25,624 nt of DNA from an uncultured Bacteroidales bacterium. GTDB lineage: Bacteria; Bacteroidota; Bacteroidia; Bacteroidales; Muribaculaceae. The stretch lies in NCBI GenBank assembly GCA_958418815.1, contig CATZGB010000039.1:1-25624 (forward strand), given 5' to 3'. Position numbers and translations under genes: made by a program. Of this stretch, positions 24,601-25,624 are shown piece after piece. Every line of letters begins with the position of its first letter. Within the stretch, counting starts at the first letter, position 1. The notes below the pieces were generated by a model, which did not search any database, was not told the DNA's origin, and saw only the letters and a list, made by a program, of their open reading frames with translations.

Positions 24601-25213
24601 CGCTTCCGGCAAGAATGTCAACATCCTTGTCCTCGACACCGAGGTTTACTCCAACACCGGCGGCCAGGCATCGAAGGCTACCCCCATCGGCGCCATCGCC
24701 AAGTTCGCCGCTTCCGGCAAGCGCATCCGCAAGAAAGACCTCGGTCTGATCGCCACCACCTACGGCTACGTTTACGCCGCCCAGGTAGCGATGGGAGCCG
24801 ACCAGGCCCAGACCCTCAAGGCAATCCGTGAGGCTGAGGCTTACGACGGTCCCTCGATCATCATCGCTTACAGCCCCTGTATCAACCATGGCCTCCGCTC
24901 AGGAATGGGCAAATCGCAGGCCGAGGAGCAGAAAGCTGTGGAATGCGGTTACTGGCACCTCTGGCGCTACAACCCCGTTCTGGAGGAGGAAGGCAAGAAC
25001 CCCTTCTCGCTCGACTCGAAGACTCCCGACTGGGACAAGTTCGAGGACTTCCTCAAGGGCGAGGTGCGTTACGCGTCCGTTCAGAAGCAGTATCCCGCCG
25101 AGGCAGCCGAGCTGTTTGGCGCGGCCAAGGCAAACGCCCGCTGGCGCTACAACAACTACCTGCGTCTCTCGCAGAGCCAGTGGGGTGTGGAGCCCCCCGC
25201 CGTTGTTGAATGA
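21650..25213 (+). CDS. nifJ: Pyruvate:ferredoxin (flavodoxin) oxidoreductase
   Basis: Homodimeric enzyme converting pyruvate and CoA to acetyl-CoA and CO2 while reducing ferredoxin, central to anaerobic fermentation. The 1187 residues contain all domains in one chain. The N-terminus carries YPITPSS (30-36). Two [4Fe-4S] ferredoxin motifs follow (Cys690/693/696/700 and 747/750/753/757). The proximal cluster ligands are Cys817, Cys820, Cys845 and Cys1077. The thiamine-diphosphate site has GDG (968-970) and YSNTGGQ (from 1000). Seven extra cysteines lie at 905-908 and 940-948. Strong use of C-ending codons suggests high expression. It is monocistronic, ending at a terminator hairpin. Confidence 0.96.
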   Translation: MSKEKKFLTCDGNQAAAHVSYMFSEVAAIYPITPSSTMAEYVDEWAAAGRKNIFGETVLVQEMQSEGGAAGAVHGSLQAGALTTTYTASQGLLLMIPNMYKIAGEQLPCVFHVSARTLASHALSIFGDHQDVMSVRQTGFAMLCEGSVQEVMDLSGVAHLASIKASIPFVNFFDGFRTSHEIQKIEVMEQDDLAPLLDREALDRFRQHALTPQAPVSRGMAENGDVFFQHREACNPAYDNIADVVEEYMEKISAITGRKYGLFDYYGAEDADRVIIAMGSVTQAAQEAIDFMLANGEKVGLVSVHLYRPFSAKHFLAAVPKTAKRIAVLDRTKEPGATGEPLFLDVKECFYGKENAPLIVGGRYGLASKDTTPAQIIGVFENLALPMPKDHFTVGIVDDVTFTSLPLPEEVALGDKSTYEAKFYGLGADGTVGANKNSVKIIGDNTNKYCQAYFAYDSKKSGGFTCSHLRFGDAPIRSTYLVNTPNFVACHVQAYLHMYDVTRGLRDNGTFLLNTIWEGEELAKNLPAKVKKYFADHNISVYYINATKIAQEIGLGNRTNTILQSAFFRITEVIPVDLAVEQMKKFIVKSYGKKGQDVVDKNYAAVDRGGEYKKLDVDPAWSNLEVEMPAPNDDPEFINKIVRPINAQDGDLLKVSDFANIPDGTWENGTSAYEKRGVAAFVPEWKEENCIQCNKCAYVCPHAAIRPFLLDADEMKNAPVAEDKTLPAIGKQFAGMRFIQAVDVLDCLGCGNCVDVCPGKKGEKALEMKPLESQLEVQAEWDYCVKSVASKQELIDIKANVKNSQFATPLFEFSGACSGCGETPYVKLISQLYGDHEMVANATGCSSIYSGSVPSTPYTTNFRGHGPAWANSLFEDFAEFGLGMTIANEKMQMRLTALMEQALTCDCCSAEIKAQAQKWLDNRNDAVATREVYENIVPLCAACECDVCKGIVTLKGFIVKRSQWIIAGDGAAYDIGFGGLDHVLASGKNVNILVLDTEVYSNTGGQASKATPIGAIAKFAASGKRIRKKDLGLIATTYGYVYAAQVAMGADQAQTLKAIREAEAYDGPSIIIAYSPCINHGLRSGMGKSQAEEQKAVECGYWHLWRYNPVLEEEGKNPFSLDSKTPDWDKFEDFLKGEVRYASVQKQYPAEAAELFGAAKANARWRYNNYLRLSQSQWGVEPPAVVE

Positions 25214-25265
25214 CCAACGCCTGTCGACATCGCTGAACCACAGCGATAACCGATAACCACCAAAC

Positions 25266-25320
25266 GGGCGGCGCGATCGGGAACCATCCAGGGTTCCGGG
25301 TCGCGCCGCCCTCGCGTTTT
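25266..25320 (+). terminator. nifJ terminator
   Basis: GGGCGGCGCGA (25266-25276) pairs with TCGCGCCGCCC (25301-25311), with an inner GGAACC/GGTTCC stem (25280-25285, 25292-25297). TTTT follows at 25317-25320. It lies 52 bases after the nifJ stop. Confidence 0.8.
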
Positions 25321-25344
25321 GTCCGTCACTGCCGGATGTTCCCC

Positions 25345-25420
25345 GCGAATCCGTAGGATTCATTAACTATTAGCCGGGGGTTGGCGGCCTTTAGGCCGGT
25401 AACCCCCGGTAAATACGTCA
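25345..25420 (-). repeat. Palindromic intergenic repeat unit, copy 2 (inverted)
   Basis: Reverse complement of the unit at 1-82: GAATCC/GGATTC stem with a changed 3-base loop (25347-25361), ATTAACTATTAG linker, and CCGGGGGTT/AACCCCCGG stem (25374-25382, 25401-25409). The apical loop of the large hairpin also differs from copy 1 while the stems are identical, so the paired bases seem to be conserved. It joins directly to the 32-bp inverted repeat. Confidence 0.88.
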
Positions 25421-25514
25421 GGCGTGAGATTCTGAAAGAATCTTTTATAGATGTGATGTTGCCTTTACATGAGCTTGTCTTATATAAAAGATTCTTTCAG
25501 AATCTCACGCCTGA
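25418..25514. repeat. Perfect 32-bp inverted repeat with 33-base spacer
   Basis: 25418-25449 and 25483-25514 are exact reverse complements. The spacer (25450-25482) is AT-rich. Either strand could fold into a very stable hairpin. It forms the core of a composite palindrome flanked by repeat copies 2 and 3. No ORF of note is inside. Confidence 0.93.
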
Positions 25515-25607
25515 TGTCAGCAACCCCGGGTTTCCGCTTGGTCGCCCGCAAGGGGCTCCCGCGCGCCAACCCGGGGCTAATAGTTAATGAATCCTCCGGA
25601 TTCGTGG
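25515..25607 (+). repeat. Palindromic intergenic repeat unit, copy 3 (variant)
   Basis: Shares with copy 1 the CTAATAGTTAAT linker, the GAATCC/GGATTC stem (25589-25594, 25598-25603) and the GTGG end. The large hairpin is a variant: CCCCGGGTT (25524-25532) pairs with AACCCGGGG (25568-25576) around a longer GC-rich apical part. The palindromic layout is kept while the sequence differs. Confidence 0.85.
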
Positions 25608-25624
25608 ATGTAATCAATGTCGCC

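Noticed and set aside
25381..25587. A 68-codon frame in the right-hand repeats
   Set aside because: It is made entirely of the palindromic repeat units and the inverted repeat, so it is not a gene.

Overview
The window is about 25.6 kb of GC-rich (about 60%) bacterial chromosome, almost certainly from the Bacteroidales (Bacteroidota). Several clues point there: promoters of the TTTG-N(19-21)-TAnnTTTG type with no clear Shine-Dalgarno sequences, the gene order sigma-54 regulator - lptE - TPR protein - secG, a long signal peptidase I, a DUF4294 protein, a WbqC-like protein, and a one-chain pyruvate:ferredoxin oxidoreductase. A Muribaculaceae-like or Alistipes-like gut anaerobe would fit, but the sequence alone does not settle the genus.

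Layout. Positions 1-307 hold a palindromic repeat unit, two further hairpins and a promoter. A plus-strand membrane acyltransferase (to 1448) follows. Its true N-terminus seems to be frameshifted at a run of seven C's. From 1426 to 21154 every gene is on the minus strand, in about five transcription units (read right to left): mfd - SlyD-like FKBP; S41 protease - lepB - WbqC-like - FtsX/LolE-like permease - FemAB-like acyltransferase; nadB - DUF4294; PlsC-like acyltransferase - sigma-54 activator - lptE - TPR protein - secG; and rRNA m5C methyltransferase - MATE exporter. A 495-base divergent intergenic region separates mfd from the plus-strand nifJ (21650-25213), which ends at a strong hairpin terminator. 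The last 280 bases hold a composite palindrome: two more copies of the repeat unit, in inverted orientation, around a perfect 32-bp inverted repeat.

How the genes work together. Much of the block concerns building the cell envelope: export (SecG, LepB), lipoprotein or LPS transport (LptE, FtsX/LolE-like permease), periplasmic proteolysis (S41), lipid acylation (PlsC-like) and surface modification (membrane acyltransferase, FemAB-like and WbqC-like proteins). A receiver-less sigma-54 activator sits inside the lptE-secG operon. The rest is housekeeping: transcription-coupled repair (Mfd), NAD synthesis (NadB), rRNA modification, drug export and anaerobic pyruvate oxidation (NifJ).

Most of the window is ordinary core chromosome; I see no phage, CRISPR, tRNA or complete insertion sequence. 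The unusual parts are the palindromic repeat family at both ends, the poly-C frameshift at the start of the acyltransferase, a cysteine cluster inside NifJ, and a tiny ORF overlapping the nifJ start.
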